Positions 1 to 8,922 of a stretch of DNA of 64,000 nt are shown here, piece after piece; position 1 is the first letter of the stretch, and every line of letters starts with the position of its first letter. A model generated the notes under the pieces. That model was not told the origin of the DNA and did no database searches. It was given only the letters and a program-made list of their open reading frames with translations. This DNA comes from Candidatus Palauibacter rhopaloidicola. GTDB lineage: Bacteria; Gemmatimonadota; Gemmatimonadetes; Palauibacterales; Palauibacteraceae. The position numbers and the translations under genes are program-made. Location: NCBI GenBank assembly GCA_026914155.1, contig JAPPGH010000049.1, positions 62,001 to 126,000 of the forward strand. Reading direction: 5' to 3'.

Positions 1-2809
1 GCCAGCGGTCTTCCAGCACCTCCAGCAGCGCCGAATGCGTGGCCTCCCCCACCGTCAGGGTCACGCGGTACGTGCCCGGCGACACGGGCAACCCGGCCCC
101 GCCCTGACCCTGGAGTCCCGGGTTCATGCGCAGATTCCAGGCCACGCGGTTCAGCCCCGGCCGGCCGGTCCCCTCGAGCTCGCGCACGACCCTCCCGCTG
201 GCGAGTTCCGAGACTTCGATCGACACGTCGGCCGGAGAACCCAGGTAGTACTGGATCATCGTACCTGCCGGGGCGCTCTCGCCCGTCCAGTTCTTGTCAC
301 CCGTGACGGAGCGGCTGCGCCGGATGTCGTTCTTCCAGAGGACGGCGGGCCGCGGCTCGAAGAGATGGGCGTCGCTCGCCAGGACGCTGTCGGTCATCGC
401 CTGGAGGGCCGTGACGTCGTCGAGGATGTAGACGCTGCGTCCGTGCGTCGCGAGCACGAGGTCGTTCTCGCGGGGGTGGACGAGCACGTCGTCGATCCGG
501 ACCACGGGCAGGTCCGGCATGAAATCGTGCCACGTGCCGCCCTCATCGAACGAGACGTGGAAGCCGAACTCGGTGCCGACGTAGAGCAGACGCGGGTTCC
601 GCGGATCCTGCCGGACCGTGTTCACGTTTCCGAACGAGGGCAGATTCGACGAGATGTCCTCCCACGTCGCGCCGTAGTCGCGGGTCACGTACACGTAGGG
701 GCGCAGGTCGTTGTTCTTGTGCCCGTCGATCGATACGTACGCGGTCGCCGGATCGGCATGCGAGGCTTCCACCCGGGACACGTAGTGCCGCGTCGTGCCT
801 CCGGGGAGATTGCGGCTTACCTCGGTCCAGGTCGCGCCGCCGTCGCGGCTCACCTGGATGTTGCCGTCGTCGGTCCCGGCCCAGAGAAGGTCCGGGACGA
901 TGGGCGACTCGGCGATGGACGTCATGCTGCCCCACATCGAGACGCCGTCGTTGCGCGACAGGGTGCACTCCATCCCGCGCTCGAACTGGGAGCACCGCGG
1001 GATGCCGTTGGCCACCCCCATCACGACCTCGGCGTCCCGATCCACGTCCTTCGTGAGGTCCGGGCCCATCGTCCACGTCTCGCCACGGTCGCGCGATGTG
1101 AAGAACCGGTTGCCGCCCGCATGAAGGATGCGCGGGTTGTGGGGCGAGAGGAGGAACGGCGTGTTCCAGTTCCACCGGATCTCGGTGTCGATCGACGGAA
1201 CCGGCGCGATGTTGGTGTCCATCGGGTCCTCTTCATCCGGGACCCGCGGCGTGATGGGGCGCGAGACGCCCTCGCGCAGATCCACGCGCCGGAGACGCCC
1301 GTTCTGCGATTCGACGAACACGATCGTCGGGTCCGTCGGGTCCACCTGGGTGTAGAACCCGTCGCCGCCGCCGACCCGGTACCAGTCCTGCGACAGGATC
1401 GGCCCGGAACGCACGGAACTCGGCCCGCACCAGCTCCCGTTGTCCTGAAGACCGGTGCACACGTAGTAGGGGCGCCGCATGTCCACGGAGGCGTGATAGG
1501 GCTGCCCGACGGCCGAGGGGCGCAGCGATTCCCAGGTCTCGCCCTGGTCCCAACTCACGTCGACCCCCCCGTCGTTGCCGATCACGAGGTGGTCGTGGTC
1601 GGCCGGATCGATCCAGAACGCGTGTTGGTCCACGTGGCCGTACCCGCTCAGCACCTCCCAGGTGCGGCCGCCGTCGCGTGACTTCGACACCCGCTGGTCC
1701 ACGGTATAGACGAGGTCCGGATCCTCGGGGGAGACGCGGATCTGGCTGAAGTACATGGGGCGTCCGTTCTCGTTGCTCCGGAACTCCCATGTGCGGCCCT
1801 TGTCCGCCGAGCGCCACACGCCGGACCACTGCGGGTCGGGCGGGAGCGAATCGACCCTCGCAAGCCTGCGCCATTCCTCCTGCTGCTCGTCGGAGAGCGG
1901 CGACTCGCGGTCCGCGGCGACCTCGATCTGGGCGTAGAGGACATCGGGATCGGCGGGCGTCATGGCGAGCGCGATGCGGCCCAGGGTGCCGGTGGGGAGT
2001 CCGCCTCCCTCGACGGGCGACCAGCTCTCTCCGCCGTCCGCGGAGCGCCAGATTCCGCTTCCCGGCCCGCCGCCCACGAAACAGCACACGGTGCGTCGGC
2101 GCTGGTAGGTAGAGGCGAACAGGACGTCGGGGTCCGAGGGATCCATGACGAGATCCGTCGCGCCGGTGTCCTCATCGACCGCCAGCACGTGGCGCCAGCT
2201 CCCTCCTCCGTCGCTGGACTTGAACACGCCGCGCTCGGCGTTGGGGCCGAAGAGATGGCCGGCCGCGGCCACCCACACGACATCCGGATTCGTCGGGTGG
2301 ACCAGGACGCGCGCGATGCTCTGCGTCTCCCGCAGTCCCGCGTGCGCGAACGTGGCGCCGCCGTCGGTGCTCTTGTAGACACCGTAACCGAACGACGAAC
2401 TCTGCCGGTTGTTCGCCTCGCCCGTACCCACGTAGAGGACGTCGGGATCGGAGGGCGCGAGGGCGAGGGCGCCGATGGAGTGTGTCTCGTAACTGTCGAA
2501 GATCGACTCGAACGTCGTCCCGTTGTTCGTCGTCTTCCACAGGCCGCCGGTCGCGAATCCCGCGTAGAAGATCCGCGTGTCCTCGGGGTGGACCGCGAGG
2601 TCGTCGACGCGGCCGCCCTGTCCCGTGGGGCCGATGGACCGCCACCGGAACCCCTGGAGCAGCGGGTGTCCGGGAGCGTTGATGACGTCCTCCGCGTCTT
2701 CATCCGGTGCTCCGTCCTGGGCATGAACCGGCGGCGGCAGCGTGAGTACGGCCGCAAACAGCGCGAGCACGATCATCGAGGGGGCGCATGTGCGCGATGC
2801 GTATGACAT
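1..2809 (-). CDS. Secreted BNR/Asp-box (VPS10/sortilin-like) repeat protein, 3' end cut by the window
   Basis: About 936 codons are visible, starting at ATG 2809-2807 and running off the window edge with no stop. A signal peptide covers roughly residues 1-31 and ends near VHAQ. At least ten Asp-box motifs of the type SxDxGxTW follow (SADGGESW, SADKGRTW, SRDGGRTW, SWDQGETW, SRDRGETW and others), the signature of stacked beta-propeller blades in sialidase- and sortilin-like proteins. The last visible ~80 residues look like an FlgD/FnIII-type sandwich (LNRVAWNLR, SPGTYRVTL). Large proteins of this build are common secreted proteins in Gemmatimonadota and Acidobacteriota; their substrate is unknown. 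I see no catalytic sialidase residues, so a binding or protein-processing role is as likely as hydrolysis. Confidence 0.85.
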   Translation of the reverse strand, partial: MSYASRTCAPSMIVLALFAAVLTLPPPVHAQDGAPDEDAEDVINAPGHPLLQGFRWRSIGPTGQGGRVDDLAVHPEDTRIFYAGFATGGLWKTTNNGTTFESIFDSYETHSIGALALAPSDPDVLYVGTGEANNRQSSSFGYGVYKSTDGGATFAHAGLRETQSIARVLVHPTNPDVVWVAAAGHLFGPNAERGVFKSSDGGGSWRHVLAVDEDTGATDLVMDPSDPDVLFASTYQRRRTVCCFVGGGPGSGIWRSADGGESWSPVEGGGLPTGTLGRIALAMTPADPDVLYAQIEVAADRESPLSDEQQEEWRRLARVDSLPPDPQWSGVWRSADKGRTWEFRSNENGRPMYFSQIRVSPEDPDLVYTVDQRVSKSRDGGRTWEVLSGYGHVDQHAFWIDPADHDHLVIGNDGGVDVSWDQGETWESLRPSAVGQPYHASVDMRRPYYVCTGLQDNGSWCGPSSVRSGPILSQDWYRVGGGDGFYTQVDPTDPTIVFVESQNGRLRRVDLREGVSRPITPRVPDEEDPMDTNIAPVPSIDTEIRWNWNTPFLLSPHNPRILHAGGNRFFTSRDRGETWTMGPDLTKDVDRDAEVVMGVANGIPRCSQFERGMECTLSRNDGVSMWGSMTSIAESPIVPDLLWAGTDDGNIQVSRDGGATWTEVSRNLPGGTTRHYVSRVEASHADPATAYVSIDGHKNNDLRPYVYVTRDYGATWEDISSNLPSFGNVNTVRQDPRNPRLLYVGTEFGFHVSFDEGGTWHDFMPDLPVVRIDDVLVHPRENDLVLATHGRSVYILDDVTALQAMTDSVLASDAHLFEPRPAVLWKNDIRRSRSVTGDKNWTGESAPAGTMIQYYLGSPADVSIEVSELASGRVVRELEGTGRPGLNRVAWNLRMNPGLQGQGGAGLPVSPGTYRVTLTVGEATHSALLEVLEDRW

Positions 2810-2818
2810 GGGATCTTT

Positions 2819-2871
2819 CTCTCGGTACGGATCGGGGTGGCGACACTCTCGGTACGGATCGGGGTGGCGAC
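2819..2871. repeat. Tandem duplication of a 26 bp block (period 27)
   Basis: Two identical 26 bp copies, 2819-2844 and 2846-2871, are separated by one base. They fill most of the predicted 5' leader of the BNR gene and begin at the likely transcription start, so they could be regulatory or a replication-slippage product. Confidence 0.85.
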
Positions 2872-2876
2872 CCGGC

Positions 2877-2906
2877 ATTATCCGACAGGGGGTCGGAGTC
2901 TGTCAA
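2877..2906 (-). promoter_or_regulatory. Sigma70-type promoter with a dyad in its spacer
   Basis: On the minus strand there is a perfect -35 TTGACA (2906-2901), an 18 bp spacer and a -10 GATAAT (2882-2877), placing transcription start near 2870, about 60 bp before the BNR gene ATG. A dyad with 6 bp arms, TCCGAC/GTCGGA around a 5 nt centre (2881-2897), lies almost entirely between the two boxes. That is the position used by MerR-type regulators, but no such regulator is seen here. The promoter match is direct; regulation is inference. Confidence 0.55.
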
Positions 2907-3003
2907 AGCCGAAACCGCGCGGGGGACCCGGCGAAACGGACGGCGACTTGCCCGCGAGACCGTGGAAAAGCATGCTGCGGAGTGCCGCGCGACTGGAGGA
3001 TTC

Positions 3004-3249
3004 ATGCCGATTTACGAGTACCGGTGCCGTGAGTGTTCACAAGAGTTCGAACTCCTGGTGCGGGGTCGGATGACGCCCGCGTGCGCCTCGTGCGGGAGTG
3101 CGGAGTTGGACCGACTTATCTCCCTCCCGCGCGTCCACTCCGAGGCGCGCAGGGAACGGTCGCTCGCCGCGGCGAAGAAACGCGACGCGAAGCTCGGGAG
3201 CGAACGCACGCGAGCGCAGCGGGAGTACGAACTGAGCCATAACGACTGA
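3004..3249 (+). CDS. FmdB-family zinc-ribbon protein
   Basis: An 81-residue protein that opens with MPIYEYRC and has two CxxC pairs, CREC and CASC, at about residues 8-11 and 27-30. This is the FmdB/CxxC zinc-ribbon domain (usually the first 40-50 residues), followed by a charged, Lys/Arg-rich helical tail. Family members are called putative regulatory proteins but their function is not established. I chose ATG 3004 over upstream in-frame starts because the family always begins at this Met and GGAGG lies just upstream. It is read divergently from the BNR gene. The spacer 2810-3003 holds the BNR promoter and the tandem repeat; I see no clear promoter for fmdB. Confidence 0.85.
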   Translation: MPIYEYRCRECSQEFELLVRGRMTPACASCGSAELDRLISLPRVHSEARRERSLAAAKKRDAKLGSERTRAQREYELSHND

Positions 3250-3332
3250 TCGCTGCGGGGGATGCCCCGGAGCAGGCGAGCGCGGTGGATCCGTGAGACG
3301 GACGCGCGGGCGAGGCGGATGGAGATGACGGG

Positions 3333-3728
3333 ATGACGGAAACCTACGCGCAGGCGCTGGCCGAACACGGGATCGAGGACGTACAGCCCCTCTACCGACG
3401 ACTCCTCCTGCGGTTGAAAGCGCGCGATGGCGGAGCCTACGAGCGTGCGGTCGCACGCTACCGGTCGGACGTGGAAGGCGTGACGGAGGGCAGCGAGACG
3501 CTGGCGGTGTGGCTTTCCTATGGGGCGTGGCTGGCTTCCATCCTGGAGCCCGGGGGACTCTTCACGATTTCGGAGGAAGGACTCGCGGCGCGCGCGCCGG
3601 ACCCGTTCCCGACGGGCGCCATGCTGATCCATCTGCCCGATGCGGCGAATCGCAAGGGGTTCGTGATCGCCATGCCGGCGGCCCCGTCCGAAGCGCAGCG
3701 CGCCACGGCCGACCTGCTGTGTGAGTAG
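3333..3728 (+). CDS. Conserved hypothetical protein, 131 aa
   Basis: I do not recognise this protein. It is soluble and lacks a signal peptide. The N-terminal half is helical, with charged repeats around RRLLLRLKARDGG and a central aliphatic/aromatic segment (VWLSYGAWLASIL). The C-terminal half looks like short strands ending in a helix (APSEAQRATADLLCE). It lies 71 bp upstream of the topoisomerase subunit in the same direction and may be co-transcribed with it. The reading frame is supported by neighbouring gene boundaries and a purine-rich stretch before ATG 3333. Confidence 0.6.
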   Translation: MTETYAQALAEHGIEDVQPLYRRLLLRLKARDGGAYERAVARYRSDVEGVTEGSETLAVWLSYGAWLASILEPGGLFTISEEGLAARAPDPFPTGAMLIHLPDAANRKGFVIAMPAAPSEAQRATADLLCE

Positions 3729-3799
3729 GGCCCCGCCGGCCGGGGCCGGCGCGGGATGACGATGACGAGGATGGTTGAGGTGGAAGAGGAGGCACGGCA

Positions 3800-6295
3800 G
3801 TGACGCAAGGCACCCTACGGCACGAACGCATCGAACGCCGCGCGCTCGAGCAGGAAATGCGCGAGTCGTTCATCGACTACTCGATGAGCGTCATCGTGCA
3901 GCGCGCGCTTCCCGATGCCCGCGACGGCCTGAAGCCGGTTCATCGCCGGATCCTGTACGCAATGCTGGAAGAGGGGATGCGCCCCTCGCGGCCGCACAAA
4001 AAGAGCGCGACGGTCGTGGGCGACGTGCTGGGCCGGTATCACCCGCACGGGGATGGCGCGGTATACGACACCATCGTCCGCATGGTTCAGGACTTCTCGC
4101 TGCGCTATCCGCTCATCGACGGCCAGGGCAACTTCGGCTCGATCGATGGCGACTCCGCCGCCGCCTACCGCTACACGGAAGTGCGGATGACGCCGGTCGC
4201 GATGGACCTCCTCGAGGACATCGAGCGCGACACCGTCGACATGCGGCCCAACTTCGACGGGCGCCTGAACGAGCCGGTGGTCCTGCCCTGCCGGCTGCCG
4301 CACCTCCTGCTGAACGGCAGCGACGGGATCGCGGTCGGCATGGCGACGAAGATCCCGCCGCACAACGCCGGGGAACTCCTCGCCGCGGTCGACCACCTTG
4401 TCGCGAACCCGCACTGCGACAACGAAGAGCTGCTCGCCCGCCTGCCCGGGCCGGACTTCCCGACGGGCGGATACATCTGGGGCCGGGCGGGCATCGAGTC
4501 CGCCTACCGGACCGGGCGCGGACGACTCGACATGCGCGCCAGGGTCCACCTCGAGGAAGGCAGGTTCGGGAAGAGTTCGCTGATCGTCACGGAGCTCCCC
4601 TACCAGGTGAACAAGACGCGCGTCATCGAGCAGATCACGAGGGTCGTGCGCGCCGGGCGTGCCGACGCGATCACCGATCTGCGCGACGAATCCGACCGCG
4701 ACGGGATCCGGCTCGTAATCGAGTTGAAGCGCGACGCGAAGCCGAAGAAGGTGCTCGCGACGCTGTTCAAGAAGACCCAGCTCCGTTACACGTTCGGCGT
4801 CATCATGCTCGCGCTCGTCGATGGCAAGCCCGAGGAACTGGATCTGAGAACCGTCCTCGGTACGTGGATCGACCATCGCCTTTCCGTGATCCGCCGCGGT
4901 GCCGCGCACGACCTTGCCCGGGCCCGGGACCGCGCGCACGTCGTCGAGGGGTTGCGGATCGCACTCGACGAGATCGACCGCGTCATCGACATCATCCGCG
5001 GCTCGAAGACGCCGCCGGACGCGCGGAAGAAACTCCTCGCAGCGTTCGACCTCACGGAGCGGCAGGCGGACGCGATCCTCGCCATGCGGCTCGTGCGGCT
5101 GACGGGCCTGGAGCGGGACAGGCTGGCCGAGGAACTGAGGGCGCTGCGAGAAGAGATCACGCGCCTGACCGCCCTGGTGGAGGATGAGGCCTCCCGGCGG
5201 GGATTCCTGCGGGAGGAGATCCGGGAACTCGCGCGACGCTACAGCGACCCGAGGCGGACGGAGATCCTCGACGGCGATGCGGAGTTCCGACTGTCGAAGG
5301 GTGGCGGGGGAGAGGCGCAACTCGTGCTCGTGAGCCGCGGCGGCTACGTGAAGGCGCAGCCTGCCGCGACCGGCGGAGGGATGGCGGGCGCCGAGGCGCT
5401 GTCCGAGCGCGAGGGCGACTTCGCGCGCCACGCCTTCCTTGCGCGGGGGGCACACACGCTCCTCGCGGTCACGGCCCGCGGCAACGCGCATGCACTGCCC
5501 GTCTCCGCGCTGCCGAGGGGCACGCGGAGCTCGCGGGGCCGCCACGTGGAAGAGTTCGTCGAGTTGGAGCTGGGAGACGAGATCGTCGCGCTGCTCGCGG
5601 TCGAGACGTTCGCCGATGACCGATTCCTCGTGGTCGCCACAAGACGGGGGCACGTGAAACGTTCGGCGCTGTCGGAGTACGCGAACGCCCGGAGCGCGGG
5701 CATCATCGGAGTCGGGCTCGCGCGCGGCGACGAGGTCGCGGCCGCGTTCGTCAGCGAAGGGAGCAGTGACCTCCTGCTCGCGACGCGATCCGGCCAGGCA
5801 ATCCGCTTCCCCGAGTCCGCCATTCGAACGATGGGTCGTACGGCCCGCGGCGTTAAAGCCATCGATCTCATGTCCGACGATGTGGTGGTCGCCGCGGCGG
5901 CTCCGCGCGCGGATTCCGACCTCCTCGTGGCGACCGCCGCCGGGTACGGCAAGCGCATTCCGTTCACCGAATTCAAGGTCCAGGGCCGGGCGGGCAAGGG
6001 CTTCACCGTCCTTCCCGAGCGAGCGCGGACCGGCGGTCTCGTCGGATTCACCGAAGCGCACGACGCGGACGAGTTGGCCTGGGAGCTTTCCGACGGGTCC
6101 GTGGAGGCGACTTCGGCGGCCAGCGTGATCCGTCGCTCTCCCCGCGAGGCCGCGCGGCCCGCCGTGCGGCTGCCGGCCGGCGTTGCGGTCGAGGCGGTAC
6201 ACCCGATGCACTCGGGACGCCGCGCGCGCACCGGACCTCCTCCTCGCGGAGAACCCGGCGAGGATTCGCAGGCCGAGTTAGAGTTCGAAGCGTAA
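3800..6295 (+). CDS. gyrA: Type II DNA topoisomerase subunit A (gyrase A / topoisomerase IV A-like)
   Basis: An 831-residue subunit of the enzyme that cuts and passes DNA duplexes. Residues 1-490 hold the breakage-reunion core, with the catalytic Arg-Tyr pair R124-Y125 in AAAYRYTE and helix-4 motif [10 protein letters not shown] (81-90). Residues ~500-800 are a beta-pinwheel C-terminal domain, and an acidic tail follows ([11 protein letters not shown]). The Ser equivalent to E. coli Ser83 is Gly86, while the Asp87 equivalent is kept (Asp90). No canonical GyrA box is recognisable where it should lie (around residues 513-530, [17 protein letters not shown]), so this may be a topoisomerase IV-type or dual-function subunit; the symbol is provisional. 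GTG 3800 is preceded at good spacing by GAGGAGG. The B subunit is at 13-15 kb. Confidence 0.85.
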   Translation: MTQGTLRHERIERRALEQEMRESFIDYSMSVIVQRALPDARDGLKPVHRRILYAMLEEGMRPSRPHKKSATVVGDVLGRYHPHGDGAVYDTIVRMVQDFSLRYPLIDGQGNFGSIDGDSAAAYRYTEVRMTPVAMDLLEDIERDTVDMRPNFDGRLNEPVVLPCRLPHLLLNGSDGIAVGMATKIPPHNAGELLAAVDHLVANPHCDNEELLARLPGPDFPTGGYIWGRAGIESAYRTGRGRLDMRARVHLEEGRFGKSSLIVTELPYQVNKTRVIEQITRVVRAGRADAITDLRDESDRDGIRLVIELKRDAKPKKVLATLFKKTQLRYTFGVIMLALVDGKPEELDLRTVLGTWIDHRLSVIRRGAAHDLARARDRAHVVEGLRIALDEIDRVIDIIRGSKTPPDARKKLLAAFDLTERQADAILAMRLVRLTGLERDRLAEELRALREEITRLTALVEDEASRRGFLREEIRELARRYSDPRRTEILDGDAEFRLSKGGGGEAQLVLVSRGGYVKAQPAATGGGMAGAEALSEREGDFARHAFLARGAHTLLAVTARGNAHALPVSALPRGTRSSRGRHVEEFVELELGDEIVALLAVETFADDRFLVVATRRGHVKRSALSEYANARSAGIIGVGLARGDEVAAAFVSEGSSDLLLATRSGQAIRFPESAIRTMGRTARGVKAIDLMSDDVVVAAAAPRADSDLLVATAAGYGKRIPFTEFKVQGRAGKGFTVLPERARTGGLVGFTEAHDADELAWELSDGSVEATSAASVIRRSPREAARPAVRLPAGVAVEAVHPMHSGRRARTGPPPRGEPGEDSQAELEFEA

Positions 6296-6342
6296 GGCTG
6301 CTAGGTTCCGCCTTCCTCTGTAACGCTCGTCCGGGAGAGTCC

Positions 6343-7158
6343 ATGCGAAGACTCTGTGCGATGTTGGCGGCGTCCGCGTTCGTTGCGTGCGATGGCGGGG
6401 CACCGGAAGACGACGGCGGGACCGCGGCGACCGCCGCAGCGACTGACGACACCGCGGCCATGCACGCCGCGCGCCTGGCCGAGAGCCTCGGTGGGCGGGA
6501 GGCATGGGATCGCACGCGATACCTGTCGTTCCGCTGGATCGTGGAACGCGACGGCGAGATCGTGGCGAACCGCGAACATTCGTGGGACCGCTACGATGGA
6601 CGATATCGCATCGCCTATGCGGTGGAGGGAACGCCCCATCTGCTCCTCTTCAACGTGAACGAGGTCGAGCCGCACCCCGAACTCGAGAAGGTCCCCGCCG
6701 GACGCGCCTGGGTCGGGGGCGAGGAACTGGCCGGCGCGGCCCGGGACTCCGCGCTCCGGCGCGGCTACGGCGCCTTCATCAACGACACGTACTGGGCGAT
6801 CATGCCGTTCAAGTGGGACGACCCGGGCGTGCACCTCGCCTACGAGGGAACGCGTACGCTCTCCGACGGCAAGGCGTACGAGGTGGTCCACCTCAGCTTC
6901 GACCAGGGCCTGGGTACCACGGAAGACCAGTACTGGGGTTTCCTCGACGAGTCGGGACGCATGATGGCCTGGCAGTACCACCTGGGGCGGGCGGAAGCTC
7001 CCGGAGAGGTCATCTGGTGGTCCGACTGGCAACCGGTCGGCGACATCCGGTTCGCCATGACGCGGCTCCTCGATGGGGGCAACCGCTTCATCTATTTCGA
7101 GGATGTGGCCGCGGGTGAGGCGGTGCCCGACGGACGCTTCGATCCTCCGACGCCTTGA
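6343..7158 (+). CDS. Lipoprotein of LolA/DUF6503-like fold
   Basis: A 271-residue lipoprotein with a short signal and lipobox (FVAC) putting the lipidated Cys at residue 16, then a Thr/Ala-rich linker. The mature part is beta-rich with many Trp and Tyr residues (HSWDRYDGRYR, DDPGVHLAYEG, DQYWGFLDESGR), the pattern of LolA/LppX-like half-barrels used to carry or sense lipids. That family assignment is inference. Its stop overlaps the next gene's TTG start (TTGA), so lipoprotein and transporter are probably translationally coupled. Confidence 0.65.
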   Translation: MRRLCAMLAASAFVACDGGAPEDDGGTAATAAATDDTAAMHAARLAESLGGREAWDRTRYLSFRWIVERDGEIVANREHSWDRYDGRYRIAYAVEGTPHLLLFNVNEVEPHPELEKVPAGRAWVGGEELAGAARDSALRRGYGAFINDTYWAIMPFKWDDPGVHLAYEGTRTLSDGKAYEVVHLSFDQGLGTTEDQYWGFLDESGRMMAWQYHLGRAEAPGEVIWWSDWQPVGDIRFAMTRLLDGGNRFIYFEDVAAGEAVPDGRFDPPTP

Positions 7159-8888
7159 GCGAGCAAGCATCCGGCCCGACCGCGCCGGACTCGATCTCCG
7201 CGAGCACCGAGGAGGGACAGCAGTACCGCAGCGGCGTGTACAAGCCGCTCGACGAGAGCGCCCTGCCCGACGCGCCGGACACCGACGCCTTTCCCGACCC
7301 CGGTCACGGCCGCCCATTCAAGTTCGTCCGCCGCATGTCGCGCGTGCCCCGGCTCAGGCACATCATCGGTCCTTCCGTCATCGCGCTCGGCATGGGCCTG
7401 GGAAGCGGCGAGTTCCTCCTCTGGCCCAACCTCGTGGCGGCCAACGGGTTCTCGATCTGGTGGCTGTTCTGGATCGGCGTCGTGACCCAGTTCGTCGTCA
7501 TCGGCGAGATCGAACGCTGGACCATCGCCACCGGCGAGTCGACGTTCGCCGGCATGGCGCGGCTCGACCGGCTGGGGTTCTGGCCCTGGCTCTTCCTGGT
7601 CGCGACGCTGGCCAGCTTCTTCTGGCCCGGCTGGGCGTCGCAGTCCGCCGAGTTCGTGGGTCAGATCGTGGTCCTCGTCGGGGGGCCGCAGATCCAGTGG
7701 CAACCGATGGCGCTGCTCATGCTCGCCTGCATCTGGTTCGGGCTCGCGGTCTCCCGCATCGTCTACAATGTCCTCGAGCGCTGTGAGATCGCCCTGGTGG
7801 CGGGGTTCTTCCCCCTCCTCGCGATCACGCTCCTCGTGGTCGGGTTCGTTCCCTCCCACCTCCTCGAACTGGCGGTCGGCGCCGCCTCGTTCGGGAGCGC
7901 CCCGGCCGAACTGTTCACCGGGGATCAGTTTCCGACGCTGATCCTCGCGGTCGCGTACGCCGGCACCGGGGGCACGCTGCTCCTCGCACAGTCGCTCTGG
8001 CTCCGCGACAAGGGCTTCGGGATGGCGCGGTTCCAGGGACGGATCGCCGGCATCCGCGGACGCAATGAGAACATCAGCACGACCGGGTTCGTCTTCGACA
8101 CGAGCGACCCGACCCAGCTCGGGCGTTTCCGGGGCTGGATGCGGGTCGTCCACCAGGAACTGCTCGCCACCTTCGTGCTCCTGACGCTGCTGAGCGTCGT
8201 CATCACGTGCATGCTCGTCGCGGCGACGCTGGGCACGGACAGCCCGGAGATCGCCGGCGATCTGACCACCATGGTGACGCTGCAGGGCGAAGCGATCGAA
8301 CGCGTCGGCGGGCTGTGGCTCCGGGTTGCGTTCCTGCTCGGGGGATCGTTCGTCATCTTTTCGACCCAACTTGCGATCCTCGACACCGTCACCCGCATCA
8401 CGGGCTGCATCTTCTTCGAACGCTTCGGATACAGGACGCGCTTCTTCACCCAGAAGCGCACGTTCCTGGTGTTTCTGACGATCTTCGTGCTCGCGGCGAT
8501 GGGGATCATCACCGCGTCATGGATTGGCGGGGAGGCGCTGGATGTGCTGCAGCCCGACTTCCTGCTCCTCATCGCCGGGCCGTTCACGATGTCCAGCATG
8601 TTCCTGTTCACGCTCGTCATCGGCTACATGAACGTGCGCCGGCTGCCGGCCGAGTTGGGGCCCCCGACCTGGAAGCGGTGGAGTCTGCTGTGGGCCGCGG
8701 TGCTGTGGGGATGGTTCACGGCCGAACAGTTGTCGCGAACGACGATGCTGGTCGCCGGGGTGGCGCCGCAGTTCCAGGAGTCGCTGGCACTGCACCCGAT
8801 CCGCGTCGTGTTCTACGCGCTGTGGCTGGGGTCGCTGGTGTGGTTCGCCGCACGCACTCTTCCGGGACGGGCAACGCGAGGGGCCTGA
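7155..8888 (+). CDS. Nramp-superfamily-like membrane transporter
   Basis: A 577-residue integral membrane protein with a ~60-residue hydrophilic N-terminus and about eleven or twelve transmembrane helices. The first helix (GPSVIALGMGLGSGEFLLWP) aligns with Nramp TM1, but the metal-binding DPGN is replaced by GSGE. The helix matching TM6 (GTGGTLLLAQSLWLRDKG) lacks the Met-Pro-His motif. Metal transport therefore cannot be assumed, and substrate and coupling ion are unknown. The start is TTG 7155, overlapping the lipoprotein stop by 3 bp; the first ATG in frame (around 7337) would remove only the hydrophilic N-terminus. Confidence 0.75.
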   Translation: MSEQASGPTAPDSISASTEEGQQYRSGVYKPLDESALPDAPDTDAFPDPGHGRPFKFVRRMSRVPRLRHIIGPSVIALGMGLGSGEFLLWPNLVAANGFSIWWLFWIGVVTQFVVIGEIERWTIATGESTFAGMARLDRLGFWPWLFLVATLASFFWPGWASQSAEFVGQIVVLVGGPQIQWQPMALLMLACIWFGLAVSRIVYNVLERCEIALVAGFFPLLAITLLVVGFVPSHLLELAVGAASFGSAPAELFTGDQFPTLILAVAYAGTGGTLLLAQSLWLRDKGFGMARFQGRIAGIRGRNENISTTGFVFDTSDPTQLGRFRGWMRVVHQELLATFVLLTLLSVVITCMLVAATLGTDSPEIAGDLTTMVTLQGEAIERVGGLWLRVAFLLGGSFVIFSTQLAILDTVTRITGCIFFERFGYRTRFFTQKRTFLVFLTIFVLAAMGIITASWIGGEALDVLQPDFLLLIAGPFTMSSMFLFTLVIGYMNVRRLPAELGPPTWKRWSLLWAAVLWGWFTAEQLSRTTMLVAGVAPQFQESLALHPIRVVFYALWLGSLVWFAARTLPGRATRGA

Positions 8889-8922
8889 CCGGAAGGGACG
8901 GATCGCCGCCGCACCCCGCCTG

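Noticed and set aside
35..1681. 548-codon open frame on the plus strand
   Set aside because: It is antisense to the BNR gene. Its protein is Arg/Pro/His-rich with no family features, as expected for a GC-rich shadow.
3815..6211. 798-codon minus-strand frame opposite the topoisomerase
   Set aside because: Shadow frame: the plus strand carries the full catalytic motif set.
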